From the NCBI GenBank assembly GCA_026391315.1, contig JAPLDT010000023.1, forward strand, positions 108,866 through 172,865: a stretch of 64,000 nucleotides of DNA, given 5' to 3'. Source of the stretch: Bacteroidia bacterium. Its GTDB lineage: Bacteria; Bacteroidota; Bacteroidia; Bacteroidales; Prolixibacteraceae. The position numbers and the translations under genes are program-made. Below the pieces are notes generated by a model. The model saw nothing but the letters and a program-made list of their open reading frames with translations, was not told the origin of the DNA and did no database searches. Shown in pieces: positions 36,401-43,639 of this stretch. Numbering within the stretch: the first letter of the stretch is position 1; each line of letters opens with the position of its first letter.

Positions 36401-36716
36401 TTCAGCCGGTGATGCCCTGGGAATTGATTTTGAAGAGAAGGCATTTTACGACATTCTGAAAGAGTTGTGTGTTAAGTATGACTTCACCTATCCCGAAGAT
36501 AAGCTGATTGAACTTGCAAAAGCTGTCAAGGAATTGGTGGAAGGTCAGGCCAAATACCCTGACTGGAATAAACGGGATGACATTAAATCAGCCCTGAAAG
36601 TGGGATTGATTTTACTTTTAGATGAGTTTGGATATCCACCTGTTGAGCGGGATGAAGTATATGTTGAGATATTTGAGCAAGCTGAGAATTTTAAGAAGAA
36701 TAGAGCAATAATATAG
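33498..36716 (+). CDS. hsdR: Type I restriction endonuclease subunit
   Basis: ATP-driven translocase and nuclease of the HsdMSR complex. The 1072 residues hold an N-terminal PD-(D/E)XK nuclease (D-G-I-V-Y-I-N-G-I-P, then V-V-V-F-E-F-K-S-A near 170), a helicase domain with Walker A G-A-T-G-C-G-K-S near 314 and D-E-A-H near 417, a second RecA lobe with W-L-T-G-F-D-V-P, and a helical C-terminus. No break is seen, so with hsdM and hsdS intact the system may be active despite the decayed genes between them. tRNA-Arg follows on the other strand. Confidence 0.96.
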   Translation: MKFTEEKLERAFTELLGLEGFSHQHGLTISRKADEVLIEEDLQNFLLRQYAEQGITINEVKSIILQLKSLPASDLYESNKTFMRMLSDGFILKRENRNHKDIYIQLIDYAGLNRHKQPEADQLLSITAEGGKKYEQDNNNYKFINQFEIIGNEKRIPDGIVYINGIPVVVFEFKSAIREEATIHDAFKQLTVRYRRDIPELFKYNAFCVISDGINNKAGSFFAPYEFFYAWRRVAGLAKDVDGIDSMFTMIQGMFHKNRFRDIIRNFIFIPDSSKKNEKIVCRYPQYYAARALYDNIKKAQKPDGNGKGGTYFGATGCGKSFTMLYLTRLLMRSEYFGSPTIVLITDRTDLDDQLSGQFTNAKNFVGDNTVISVESRAHLRELLQGRQSGGVFLTTIHKFTEDTDLLTNRTNVICISDEAHRSQVNLDQKIRVTEKGVSKTFGFAKYLHDSLPGATFVGFTGTPIDATLDVFGKVVDAYTMTESVRDEITVRIVYEGRAAKVALKNGELEKIEKYYEEAAAAGTNEYQIDQSKQESANMYAILGDPDRLKAVAEDFVKHYENRVSEGATVKGKAMFVCSNREIAWELYKNIIELKPEWNEIRAAEEGVELTDKDKRELKPMERIKMIMTRGQDDPEEFYNLLGTKEYRKELDRQFKNEKSNFKIAIVVDMWLTGFDVPFLDSIYIDKPIQQHNLIQTISRVNRKFEGKNKGLVVDYIGIKKQMNLALKQYSEGDKDNFEDIAESIIIVRNHLDLLAKLLHTFDCSKYFNGTTLQQLNTLNGAAEFVQQTKPFETRFMDMVKRLKAAYDICSGSEQLTQTEKDYIHFYLAVRSIVFKLTKGNAPDTAQMNARVREMIKDALQSDGVQEIFKLGDEEETEQDLFDEDYLAKIDKIKLPNTKIKLLQQLLAKIIGELRKVNRVKGIDFTRKMQVLVERYNERDENDVLRSEVFEEMAEQLTNMIWEVHKEFSAGDALGIDFEEKAFYDILKELCVKYDFTYPEDKLIELAKAVKELVEGQAKYPDWNKRDDIKSALKVGLILLLDEFGYPPVERDEVYVEIFEQAENFKKNRAII

Positions 36717-36772
36717 ACCTATTAGTTCCAGATTAAATGCAACATTTCAAATTTCGTATTGTGTTAAAAAAT

Positions 36773-36802
36773 AAGTGGTTAACTCATTTGAGTTAACCAC
36801 TT
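36773..36802 (-). terminator. Rho-independent terminator after tRNA-Arg
   Basis: AAGTGGTTAACTC pairs with GAGTTAACCACTT around a four-base loop. On the minus strand the stem is followed by ATTTTTTAAC. It lies three bases beyond the tRNA 3' end. Confidence 0.8.
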
Positions 36803-36804
36803 AG

Positions 36805-36876
36805 TAGCCCCACCGCGACTCGAACGCGAATTTAAAGTTTAGGAAACTTCCGTTCTATCCCTTGAACTATGAGGCC
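36805..36876 (-). tRNA. tRNA-Arg (anticodon CCT)
   Basis: Read on the minus strand, a 72-base cloverleaf beginning GGCCTCA and ending TGGGGCT plus discriminator A. The anticodon stem GAAGT/ACTTT encloses loop TTCCTAA, hence anticodon CCT (reads AGG). The T arm is TCGCG-TTCGAGT-CGCGG. CCA is not encoded. It borders the restriction island. Confidence 0.92.
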
Positions 36877-36881
36877 TTTTT

Positions 36882-36921
36882 AAGCCAGAATAACCCGCTT
36901 CGCAGTGGGTTATTCTGGCTT
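36882..36921. terminator. Long perfect hairpin between aminotransferase and tRNA-Arg
   Basis: AAGCCAGAATAACCC pairs with GGGTTATTCTGGCTT around a ten-base loop. It probably ends the aminotransferase transcript, though on that strand it is followed by TTAAAAAGG rather than a clean T run. Confidence 0.55.
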
Positions 36922-36938
36922 ATTATATGAAGATTTTA

Positions 36939-38144
36939 TTAACCCTCCTTGTTCCGAAAGCTAACAGGTACGTTTTTCAGCCGATAAGCAGCTTCTTCCA
37001 GCAATTCGTTGGATTTTGCGAAACAGACCCGAATCAGCTGCATCTTTGTTTTCTCGTGCTGAAAAGCAGAGAAAGGAATGGTGGCGACCTGGTACTCTTT
37101 GGCCAGTTTCATTACAAACTCCGTATCGGGTTCATCCGAAACTTTGCTGTAATCCAGAAGCTGGTAAATGGTCGATTTCGTTTTGCTGTAATCCAGAAGC
37201 TGGTAAATGGTCGATTTCGTTGGTATCAATATGAATTTACTTCCCGACATCAGCTCGATGAAATAATCTCTTTTGCTCTGATAAAAAGCATTGATCTCTT
37301 TGAAATTCTGACCCTGTTTCAAAAACTCAGCAAGCGCATACTGGGTGGGCGTATTAACACTGAACCCCTGGTATTGTTGAGTTTTCCGATATTCAGCCAT
37401 TAATTTTTCGGGACCAGCAATGTATCCGATTCCCCAGCCGTTGATGTTAAACATGGCTCCAAAAGAGGAGACCACCAAACTTTTGGCAGCAAGCTCAGGT
37501 ACTGACGCAACGCTGTCGAAGGGGTGGCCATCGTAGACAATATTGCCAAATGTTTCGTTGCTGAGAATCACCAAACGGGTTCCGTTGGTCATGCGTTTGA
37601 GCTGATCAAAATCTTCAGGACTAAAAATCTGACCCATGGGATTTTGAGGATTATTGATAACGATCATTTTGGTTTTGGTCGTTACTGTCTTTTTAACCTC
37701 ATCCCAGTCGATCCGGTACTCCGGATGTTTCAGGTTGATGTAAATCGGACGTCCTCCGGTCATTTCAATTAATTGGGCATAAGATTCCTGAACGGGCTCA
37801 AATAGGATTACTTCATCTCCCTCCTTAACAAAGGTGGTGATGGCGGTAGACATGGCCTGCAAAGGGCCGGCAGTGATGGTTAGGTCGGTCTCGGATTGTA
37901 ATTCTGTGTTATTCTGCTTGTTGAATAAAGCAACAATTTGCTCTCTCAGTGACCCGACCCCTTCACTTGGAGAAAAGTCGTTGTTCCCGGCGCGCATGTA
38001 TTTGTCAACAAGGTTGATCAAATCATCCGGACAAGGAAGGCCCGACATAGGATCCACAAGGTTGGTCGCCTTGTATTCCTCAGCAATCTCCATCATTGAA
38101 ACGAAGGCGTTTTTCTTCGTAGTAGGAAGTTTTGTTACGGTCAT
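36939..38144 (-). CDS. PLP-dependent aminotransferase, class I (with internal 13-residue duplication)
   Basis: Aminotransferase of the KAT/methionine-aminotransferase type. The 401 residues contain N-N-P-Q-N-P-M-G near 182, S-N-E-T-F-G near 213, and S-F-G-A-M-F-N-I-N-G-W-G-I near 248. This last block sits where the PLP-binding S-[FL]-[GS]-K is expected, yet the usual Lys appears to be Ala-Met here, so PLP binding should be checked. T-K-S-T-I-Y-Q-L-L-D-Y-S-K occurs twice in tandem near 307-332, an in-frame 39-bp duplication. A good promoter lies upstream at 38191-38162. Confidence 0.88.
   Translation of the reverse strand: MTVTKLPTTKKNAFVSMMEIAEEYKATNLVDPMSGLPCPDDLINLVDKYMRAGNNDFSPSEGVGSLREQIVALFNKQNNTELQSETDLTITAGPLQAMSTAITTFVKEGDEVILFEPVQESYAQLIEMTGGRPIYINLKHPEYRIDWDEVKKTVTTKTKMIVINNPQNPMGQIFSPEDFDQLKRMTNGTRLVILSNETFGNIVYDGHPFDSVASVPELAAKSLVVSSFGAMFNINGWGIGYIAGPEKLMAEYRKTQQYQGFSVNTPTQYALAEFLKQGQNFKEINAFYQSKRDYFIELMSGSKFILIPTKSTIYQLLDYSKTKSTIYQLLDYSKVSDEPDTEFVMKLAKEYQVATIPFSAFQHEKTKMQLIRVCFAKSNELLEEAAYRLKNVPVSFRNKEG
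37143..37220. repeat. Exact 39-bp tandem duplication inside the aminotransferase gene
   Basis: Two identical 39-base units (37143-37181 and 37182-37220), offset measured between matching TTGCTGTAATCC words. It adds 13 residues without breaking the frame. Confidence 0.9.
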
Positions 38145-38161
38145 ACTGAATTAATATCTAA

Positions 38162-38191
38162 CAAAAGTACTGAAAAAAATGTGAATGGCAA
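38162..38191 (-). promoter_or_regulatory. Bacteroidota-type promoter of the aminotransferase gene
   Basis: On the minus strand TTG (38191-38189), a 19-base spacer and TACTTTTG (38169-38162) match the -33/-7 consensus. The ATG is 18 bases further on. Confidence 0.65.
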
Positions 38192-38361
38192 TTCTCCGGT
38201 TAAAAAATAGAAAGATTACAATTTATTTAAAATAATTAAACAGAAAGAGAGTTGGATGGTTTTTTTACAAAATACTAATTGCGAAACTGCTTAATATCAG
38301 ATCGATATATGCTGTTATCTGAATATTTGGATGTTTGTAAATTCTCAAAATGTGGAGTTGC

Positions 38362-39087
38362 TCACGAAAAAAGTTCTCGCAGCACATCCAATGATTTGAT
38401 CTGAAGATGTATTCCCAGATGTAAGGAGAAATAGTCAATTATTTTGATCAAAATTTGATTCCGTTGAGAGGAATTGAGTGCAATATTCCCAATTTCTTCG
38501 TAAGAACAGGCCATGAGTTCGGCGAAGATGCGGCTCTCATGCGGTTCCAGAAAATAGGTATGAGGTGGTCGGTTAGCAACAAAAAGCCCGGAAGTCATAT
38601 CGAAAAATTGCCTTTCTTCCGAAAAATTGTCGGTAGGGGCAAATCCCATATAACGGGTAAGCTGGATCAAAAAGGCAAAATGGAAATTGGCTACTCCGCG
38701 CTGAAGGAGATCGAAAATTTGAAACGAGTGGCTTAGGAAATGGAAGAGTTCGGGTCTTGCCTCTTCCTCTTTCAATACCTTGAACAATAATTCTGCCAGG
38801 AAGATCGCCTGCGAGGCTTTGACGACGTCATATGGGACTGTATGATACGGATGATTTGTGCGAATTTCTCTTGCTCGCTGAAGTTCCCTGCCCTGCCTGT
38901 GATCGATCTCCATGTCCAGCAGAAAAAGTGGCTGCAATAGGTTGGCTTTGTTGGATGATTTTTTGGAGTGAATGCCTTGAAGGATAAATGAGCACCTGCC
39001 AAAGGCCTCGGTATAGACCGTTACGATCTTTCCGGAATCGCCGTATTTCAGGCCATGTAAAACGATGCCTTCAGTCTTGTGGAACAT
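38362..39087 (-). CDS. recO: DNA repair protein RecO
   Basis: Loads RecA onto SSB-coated DNA with RecR. The 241 residues begin with the OB-fold opening F-H-K-T-E-G-I-V-L-H-G-L-K-Y-G-D-S-G-K-I-V and continue R-C-S-F-I-L-Q-G-I. The helical C-terminal half lacks the Cys4 zinc site found in some RecO proteins; the C-terminal half shows a single Cys (in L-M-A-C-S-Y). Transcribed alone. The 217 bases between it and the aminotransferase hold only that gene's promoter. Confidence 0.93.
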   Translation of the reverse strand: MFHKTEGIVLHGLKYGDSGKIVTVYTEAFGRCSFILQGIHSKKSSNKANLLQPLFLLDMEIDHRQGRELQRAREIRTNHPYHTVPYDVVKASQAIFLAELLFKVLKEEEARPELFHFLSHSFQIFDLLQRGVANFHFAFLIQLTRYMGFAPTDNFSEERQFFDMTSGLFVANRPPHTYFLEPHESRIFAELMACSYEEIGNIALNSSQRNQILIKIIDYFSLHLGIHLQIKSLDVLRELFS

Positions 39088-39123
39088 TGAGCTGGAGATT
39101 ACAAATTACAAATTAAAAATGGG

Positions 39124-39324
39124 ACACAGAGTTGCACAGAGAAACCACAGAGTTGCACAGAGAAAAGATGATGATGTGATGATTTGTTGATGTACTGATT
39201 TCATAAACTCGACCATTATTACTATCTAATAATATTAGTGCTGACCTAATTTAATTTTTTCACTCTGTGAAACTCTGTGCTCCTCCGTGCAACTCTCCCG
39301 AAAAATCGGGACAAGTTGTGTAAT
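39124..39324. repeat. CACAGAG inverted-arm element, copy 3
   Basis: Left arm: repeated ACACAGAGTTGCACAGAGAA words. Right arm: CTCTGTGAAACTCTGTG, then CCCGAAAAATCGGGACAAGT and TGTGTAA. The 100-base centre is A/T-rich and unlike the other copies. It occupies the recO-porZ gap (249 bases) with no gene. Confidence 0.75.
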
Positions 39325-39336
39325 ACAAAAAATGAA

Positions 39337-41637
39337 CTAATGAATGATAAGCAATTTAATAATTTTTGTGATTTTTTGTTGGGGGGAATTGCAGAAGATC
39401 AGGTAGACGCCTGTGGCAACGCGCTTCCCGTTTGAATTTTTGACATTCCAGGTGGCCCTGCCACCCAGTGAGGAGGTTTTAAAGATCAGGTTTCCCGTCA
39501 CATCGGTTACCTTTATTTCCGTTCCCTCTGTCAAGCCATCGATGGTCGCTACTCCATCAAAAGTTTCACGGAGCGGGTTGGGCCATACATAGGCTTTCTC
39601 CAGGCCAGCGGCTCCTTCTATGGCATCACTCTTCCAGGAGAAAAGCCCCCTTTCGGTGGCAAAGAAAACTTCTCCGCTCCCCGGAACAATGGCTATTGCA
39701 TCTATCCTCCCCGAAGGCAGCGGTGAATTTTGGCCGTCGAAATGACGCAACAGGTGATTGCCTTGTTCGGAAAAAAGAAAAGCTCCGGAGTTGGCGGTTC
39801 CCACCCATTTCCGGTTGCCGCCATCAACGGCGACGGCAGTGATTTTCTCTTTTTCGAGAATTGGTTTGAAAAGGCCTTCACCATCATCGAGGGAGGGCTG
39901 GGCGCCGTAAAATTCCCCCGAGTCAAATATTCTGTCAGGATTGGTATAGACAACCACACCAGCGCCTGTTCCAACCCAAAGATCCTGGCTGTGATCTTCA
40001 ACAATGGTTGATATTTCTCCAAACGATGTGATCAAAGAGATTGTTCCGTTACTGAAACGGCTTTGAACAGCCACTTTTCGAAACTGATCGTCTGTGATAT
40101 TTTCGATAGAGCCCTTTACCTTGAACGCAAACAGTCCCTCTTGAGGAAGAACCACCCAGTGAACGCCAGTTTTGGAAATGATCTGATTTCCTGCTGTTAT
40201 ATTTGAAAAATTCAAGCCGGGATAGGGGAGGGAAACAAAATTTCCGCTTTGCGATAAGCTTCCAAGAGGGACCTTCCCGGTAGGATTGGTATAGAAAAGG
40301 TTGTTTTGATTGTCCGCTGCCAAGCTGTTTACGACACAAGAGCTGTTCAAGGCCCCCAGCGAAGAGTTCAGTTCGTTGTAATGCGCCGTGACCCTGTTTT
40401 TCTGAAAATAGAGCAAGCCAGAACCTGCTGTGGAGGCCCAATACTCATCTGGATGGCTGATGCTGAAGGCGAATGCAGTGATGGGTCTGATTGATTTGAG
40501 CCCTGCATCATCGGCAGCACTGAAATTTTGCCAAATGCCGGCCTGGTAGATGGAGATGGAAGCTTCGGGATTTCCAACAGTGTTGTAAGTTGATGTTGCT
40601 GCAAAAATTTCTTCGTTTGCTGAATTCAATGCCGTTATCTGATCACTTTCGGGAGAGTTGGATTCAATGTGAATGAAATCGGAAGCAGTTGTTTGGCCGG
40701 TTAGTCCGAAACGATTGTCGCCAATCCACAACTTCCCATTGCTGTCTGTTAGCGCATCCCTGGGATCGATCCCCTCAGTAATTCCACCCGACTGATAACT
40801 GCTGACGATTTTGTTTCCGGATTTGCCGATAAGCCATACTTCGCCTTTGGTCAGGATAATCAGACCATTTGGCGCAGATTTAATGCCATTAATCTGTTTG
40901 ATTTCAGGATAATAACGGAGCCATTTGTTCCCATCCCAGGCAAGTAGCTGGTCGTTACTTCGGTCATGAACGAATAGCAATCCGTCCGATAAAGCGATGG
41001 AGGAAAAATCCGCATCAGGTTGGGGTAGTCCGGATTGCAGCTTCCAGTTCCGGTAATCCTGGAGGTTGCTGTTTTGTTTTGGGGCAATTAAAATACCATG
41101 GTTGGTGGCAACGTACCAGTTATCCCCCATGAAGGCCAGGTCATTGGCCTCTTTTAGGTCATTTTGTGCCCCAAGGTACCAGGTTTCGGCAACCTCCACT
41201 TTTAGTAAATCGACCTTGACTATACCGAAAGCACAGCAGAGCCAGGCATAGTTGCCTTCGCAAATGATCCGGTGAATTGTTTTGTTTGGGAGTTCGACCT
41301 TCCTGGTAAGGTCGGGAAAATTGACAATCCCCCCCTTTTGAATAAGATCGAGGTTGCCATTTTGGTACCCGATGAGCAGAATATTGGGTACAGTGGCGTA
41401 TGAAATGGCTGAAATTCCATCATCCGAGAGCCCATTTGCTTTGGTTGTGGCAGTGATTTGGCGCCCCTCTTTGTCAGCAAAAAGTAAACCGTTTGCAGTT
41501 GCTGCAACAATGGATTCAGACGTTTCAGCAATTTTGATAACCGGGGTAAATGAAACATGCGCTTTCCACTCCCCGATGCGGCTCTGACCGTAAATGAGAC
41601 ACGGCAGCAAAATCAGGGAAAGGAGCAGTTTTCTCAT
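39337..41637 (-). CDS. porZ: Type IX secretion protein PorZ (two propellers plus CTD sorting domain)
   Basis: Surface component of the T9SS attachment complex that in Porphyromonas binds anionic LPS. The 766 residues match PorZ size. Signal peptide (LLLSLILLPCLIYGQ), then R-I-G-E-W-K-A-H-V-S-F, the typical opening. Two-component-regulator-type propeller blades recur (W-V-G-T-G-A-G-V-V-V-Y, K-W-V-G-T-A-N-S-G-A-F-L-F). The C-terminus is a type A sorting domain: V-W-P-N-P-L near 685, I-K-V-T-D-V-T-G-N-L and G-V-Y-L-I-F. Its ATG overlaps the rdgB stop as TAATG. Confidence 0.9.
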   Translation of the reverse strand: MRKLLLSLILLPCLIYGQSRIGEWKAHVSFTPVIKIAETSESIVAATANGLLFADKEGRQITATTKANGLSDDGISAISYATVPNILLIGYQNGNLDLIQKGGIVNFPDLTRKVELPNKTIHRIICEGNYAWLCCAFGIVKVDLLKVEVAETWYLGAQNDLKEANDLAFMGDNWYVATNHGILIAPKQNSNLQDYRNWKLQSGLPQPDADFSSIALSDGLLFVHDRSNDQLLAWDGNKWLRYYPEIKQINGIKSAPNGLIILTKGEVWLIGKSGNKIVSSYQSGGITEGIDPRDALTDSNGKLWIGDNRFGLTGQTTASDFIHIESNSPESDQITALNSANEEIFAATSTYNTVGNPEASISIYQAGIWQNFSAADDAGLKSIRPITAFAFSISHPDEYWASTAGSGLLYFQKNRVTAHYNELNSSLGALNSSCVVNSLAADNQNNLFYTNPTGKVPLGSLSQSGNFVSLPYPGLNFSNITAGNQIISKTGVHWVVLPQEGLFAFKVKGSIENITDDQFRKVAVQSRFSNGTISLITSFGEISTIVEDHSQDLWVGTGAGVVVYTNPDRIFDSGEFYGAQPSLDDGEGLFKPILEKEKITAVAVDGGNRKWVGTANSGAFLFSEQGNHLLRHFDGQNSPLPSGRIDAIAIVPGSGEVFFATERGLFSWKSDAIEGAAGLEKAYVWPNPLRETFDGVATIDGLTEGTEIKVTDVTGNLIFKTSSLGGRATWNVKNSNGKRVATGVYLIFCNSPQQKITKIIKLLIIH

Positions 41638-42236
41638 TATCTGTCGGGCAGATGAGGATACTCTTCCTGCAGAAATCTAACCAGCTTTTCAACTGCCCGC
41701 CCGCGGTGGCTCATGCTGTTTTTCAATGCTGCATCCATCTCTGCAAATGATTGCGAATAGCCTTCCGGACAGAAAACCGGGTCGTAACCGAATCCGGCAA
41801 CTCCTCTTCTTTCGGGAAGGATCTCCCCTTCTACAATGCCTTCGAAAAGAAATTCATTTCCTCTGATAATCAGGGAAATTACACAACGGAATTGTGCAGA
41901 GCGGTTCGCTTTTCCTTCCAGTTCCGTGAGCAATTTTGAAACGTTATCGTCCGAATTTCTACCTTCACCAGCGTACCTGGCTGAACGCACCCCTGGTTCG
42001 TTGTTGAGCGCTGTCACTTCGAGGCCGGTATCATCGGAAAAGCAGTCGATCCTGAAACGGTCCCAGATGTAAAACGATTTTTGTGATGCATTGGCCTCCA
42101 GGGTATCGCCGGTTTCGGGAATATCATCTGAGCAGGAGATATCGTTGAGGCTGAGCAGGGTGAATTCCCCCTTCAGAATCTCGCCCAGTTCTCTCAGCTT
42201 GTGTGCATTGTTGGTGGCAAAAACCAGTTGATGCAT
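41637..42236 (-). CDS. rdgB: Non-canonical purine NTP pyrophosphatase (RdgB/HAM1)
   Basis: Removes ITP, dITP and XTP from the nucleotide pool. The 199 residues contain the N-terminal [16 protein letters not shown] (about 68), [19 protein letters not shown] near 150, and the final S-H-R-G-R-A. All are family landmarks. It is translationally coupled to porZ and follows metF by eight bases, making a metF-rdgB-porZ operon. Confidence 0.95.
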   Translation of the reverse strand: MHQLVFATNNAHKLRELGEILKGEFTLLSLNDISCSDDIPETGDTLEANASQKSFYIWDRFRIDCFSDDTGLEVTALNNEPGVRSARYAGEGRNSDDNVSKLLTELEGKANRSAQFRCVISLIIRGNEFLFEGIVEGEILPERRGVAGFGYDPVFCPEGYSQSFAEMDAALKNSMSHRGRAVEKLVRFLQEEYPHLPDR

Positions 42237-42244
42237 GTTGAAAT

Positions 42245-43198
42245 TTATAATATTATTTTGGCGATCTGTCTGGTGTTGTCTGTAATTCCGTAGGTATAGA
42301 TGTGCAAACAGGGTACCTTATTTGCTATCAGGTCTTTGGCTTGTAAAATGGCCCATTCTGTCCCTACCTGTCTTGCTTCATCGTTGGTTTTACACTTTCG
42401 AACCTCTGCAGCAAACTCTTCGGGAATGTCGATGCTGAAGAGTTTTGGCAGTATCGTAATCTGGTTCATCAAAGCCAGCGGCTTGATTCCCGGAATAATT
42501 GGAGCAGTAATGCCTGCAGCCCGGCAACGATCTACAAAATCGTAATATTTTTTGTTGTCAAAAAACATTTGGGTAACAATGTATTCGGCGCCTGCATCCA
42601 CCTTTTGTTTCAGGTAGAAGAGATCTGTTTTAGGATTGGAAGCTTCAGAATGTTTTTCGGGATAACCGGCAACACCGATGCAAAAATCGAGTGCACTCTT
42701 GTTTTTCAGGTCAGGATCGAGGTATTTGCCTTCGCGCAATTGGACTATCTGCTCCACCAGCTCATTGGCATGGGCATGTCCGTTTTTTTCAGGCATGAAC
42801 TGGCTTTCAGACTTTAATCCGTCGCCACGTAGCGCAAGGATATTTTTGATTCCCAGAAAATTAAGGTCGATCAGCATATTTTCCGTCTCCTCCCTGGTAA
42901 ACCCTCCGCAAACCACATGGGGAACGACTGGAATCCCGTATTTGTGCTGAATGGAAGCTGCAATGGCAACCGTGCCCGGACGTTTGCGAACAATTTTCTT
43001 CTCAAGCAGTCCGTTCTCCAGTTGCCGGTACTCAATTTCGTCGCGGTGAGTGGTAAGGTTGATGTAGCGCGGATTGAATTCGATGAGCTCATCGATGGTT
43101 TCATATAGTTTTGCTGCATTCTGCCCTTTCAGCGGAGGGAGCAACTCGAAGGAGAAGATCGTTTTTTTATTGGGTTGAATTAGGTCAATGACTTTCAT
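42245..43198 (-). CDS. metF: Methylenetetrahydrofolate reductase
   Basis: Reduces 5,10-methylene-THF to 5-methyl-THF with FAD, for methionine synthesis. The 317 residues begin with F-S-F-E-L-L-P-P (catalytic Glu) and include [18 protein letters not shown] and L-A-L-R-G-D-G. Q-M-F-F-D near 212 is a typical substrate block. A hairpin leader shared with other genes precedes the ATG directly; it does not look like a SAM riboswitch. First gene of the metF-rdgB-porZ run. Confidence 0.95.
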   Translation of the reverse strand: MKVIDLIQPNKKTIFSFELLPPLKGQNAAKLYETIDELIEFNPRYINLTTHRDEIEYRQLENGLLEKKIVRKRPGTVAIAASIQHKYGIPVVPHVVCGGFTREETENMLIDLNFLGIKNILALRGDGLKSESQFMPEKNGHAHANELVEQIVQLREGKYLDPDLKNKSALDFCIGVAGYPEKHSEASNPKTDLFYLKQKVDAGAEYIVTQMFFDNKKYYDFVDRCRAAGITAPIIPGIKPLALMNQITILPKLFSIDIPEEFAAEVRKCKTNDEARQVGTEWAILQAKDLIANKVPCLHIYTYGITDNTRQIAKIIL

Positions 43199-43263
43199 GC
43201 GTGTATAATTTGTTTTTTAATGGTCGCATGGAATTCGTCCCGACAGATCGGGACTCATTTCAT
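43199..43263 (-). promoter_or_regulatory. Shared hairpin-plus-A-rich leader, copy B (before metF)
   Basis: On the minus strand ATGAAATGAGTCCCGA pairs with TCGGGACGAATTCCAT around a four-base loop, keeping the same A-C mismatch as copies A and D. The tail CATTAAAAAACAAATTATA then leads to the metF ATG. The upper stem differs in sequence from copy A but stays paired. Confidence 0.6.
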
Positions 43264-43361
43264 GATAAATTGGGTTTCTGAGAATACCGGTGATTTTGCA
43301 AATATAATTGTTTAGAAGCGATCTAAAACAACTTTCGATTCAGGATTTTACAATTAAAAGG

Positions 43362-43564
43362 TTACACAGAGCTGCACAGAGAAGCACAGAGTTACACAGA
43401 GGGAATGAGTAAAGATGTATAATGTCTGAAAAGTCACCGGTTTCTGAACCTGTCGCAAAGGAATGTTTGAGGGTTTGTTAGGTTTCAATCTAATCATTTT
43501 GGGAACAGCTAACCTTACTTTATTCTCTGTGAAACTCTGTGCTTCTCTGTGAAACTCTGTGTAA
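43362..43564. repeat. CACAGAG inverted-arm element, copy 4
   Basis: Left arm ACACAGAGCTGCACAGAGAA plus GCACAGAGTTACACAGAGG; right arm CTCTGTGAAACTCTGTGCTT, then CTCTGTG repeats and TGTAA. The centre includes a degenerate GGTTTCTGAACCTGTCGCAA word of the GGTCCCTGAG family. No gene. With copy B of the leader it fills the 440-base metF-rnr gap. Confidence 0.75.
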
Positions 43565-43639
43565 TATTTTCCCATCTCGAATTGAATTGGAAAACATTCG
43601 AAGTTTTTGCTATATTTAATGAATCTAAAATACTATGGA

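Noticed and set aside
43199..43300. Possible SAM riboswitch before metF
   Set aside because: The leader has one simple hairpin and matches leaders of unrelated genes; no SAM-I, SAM-II or SAM-IV core is visible.
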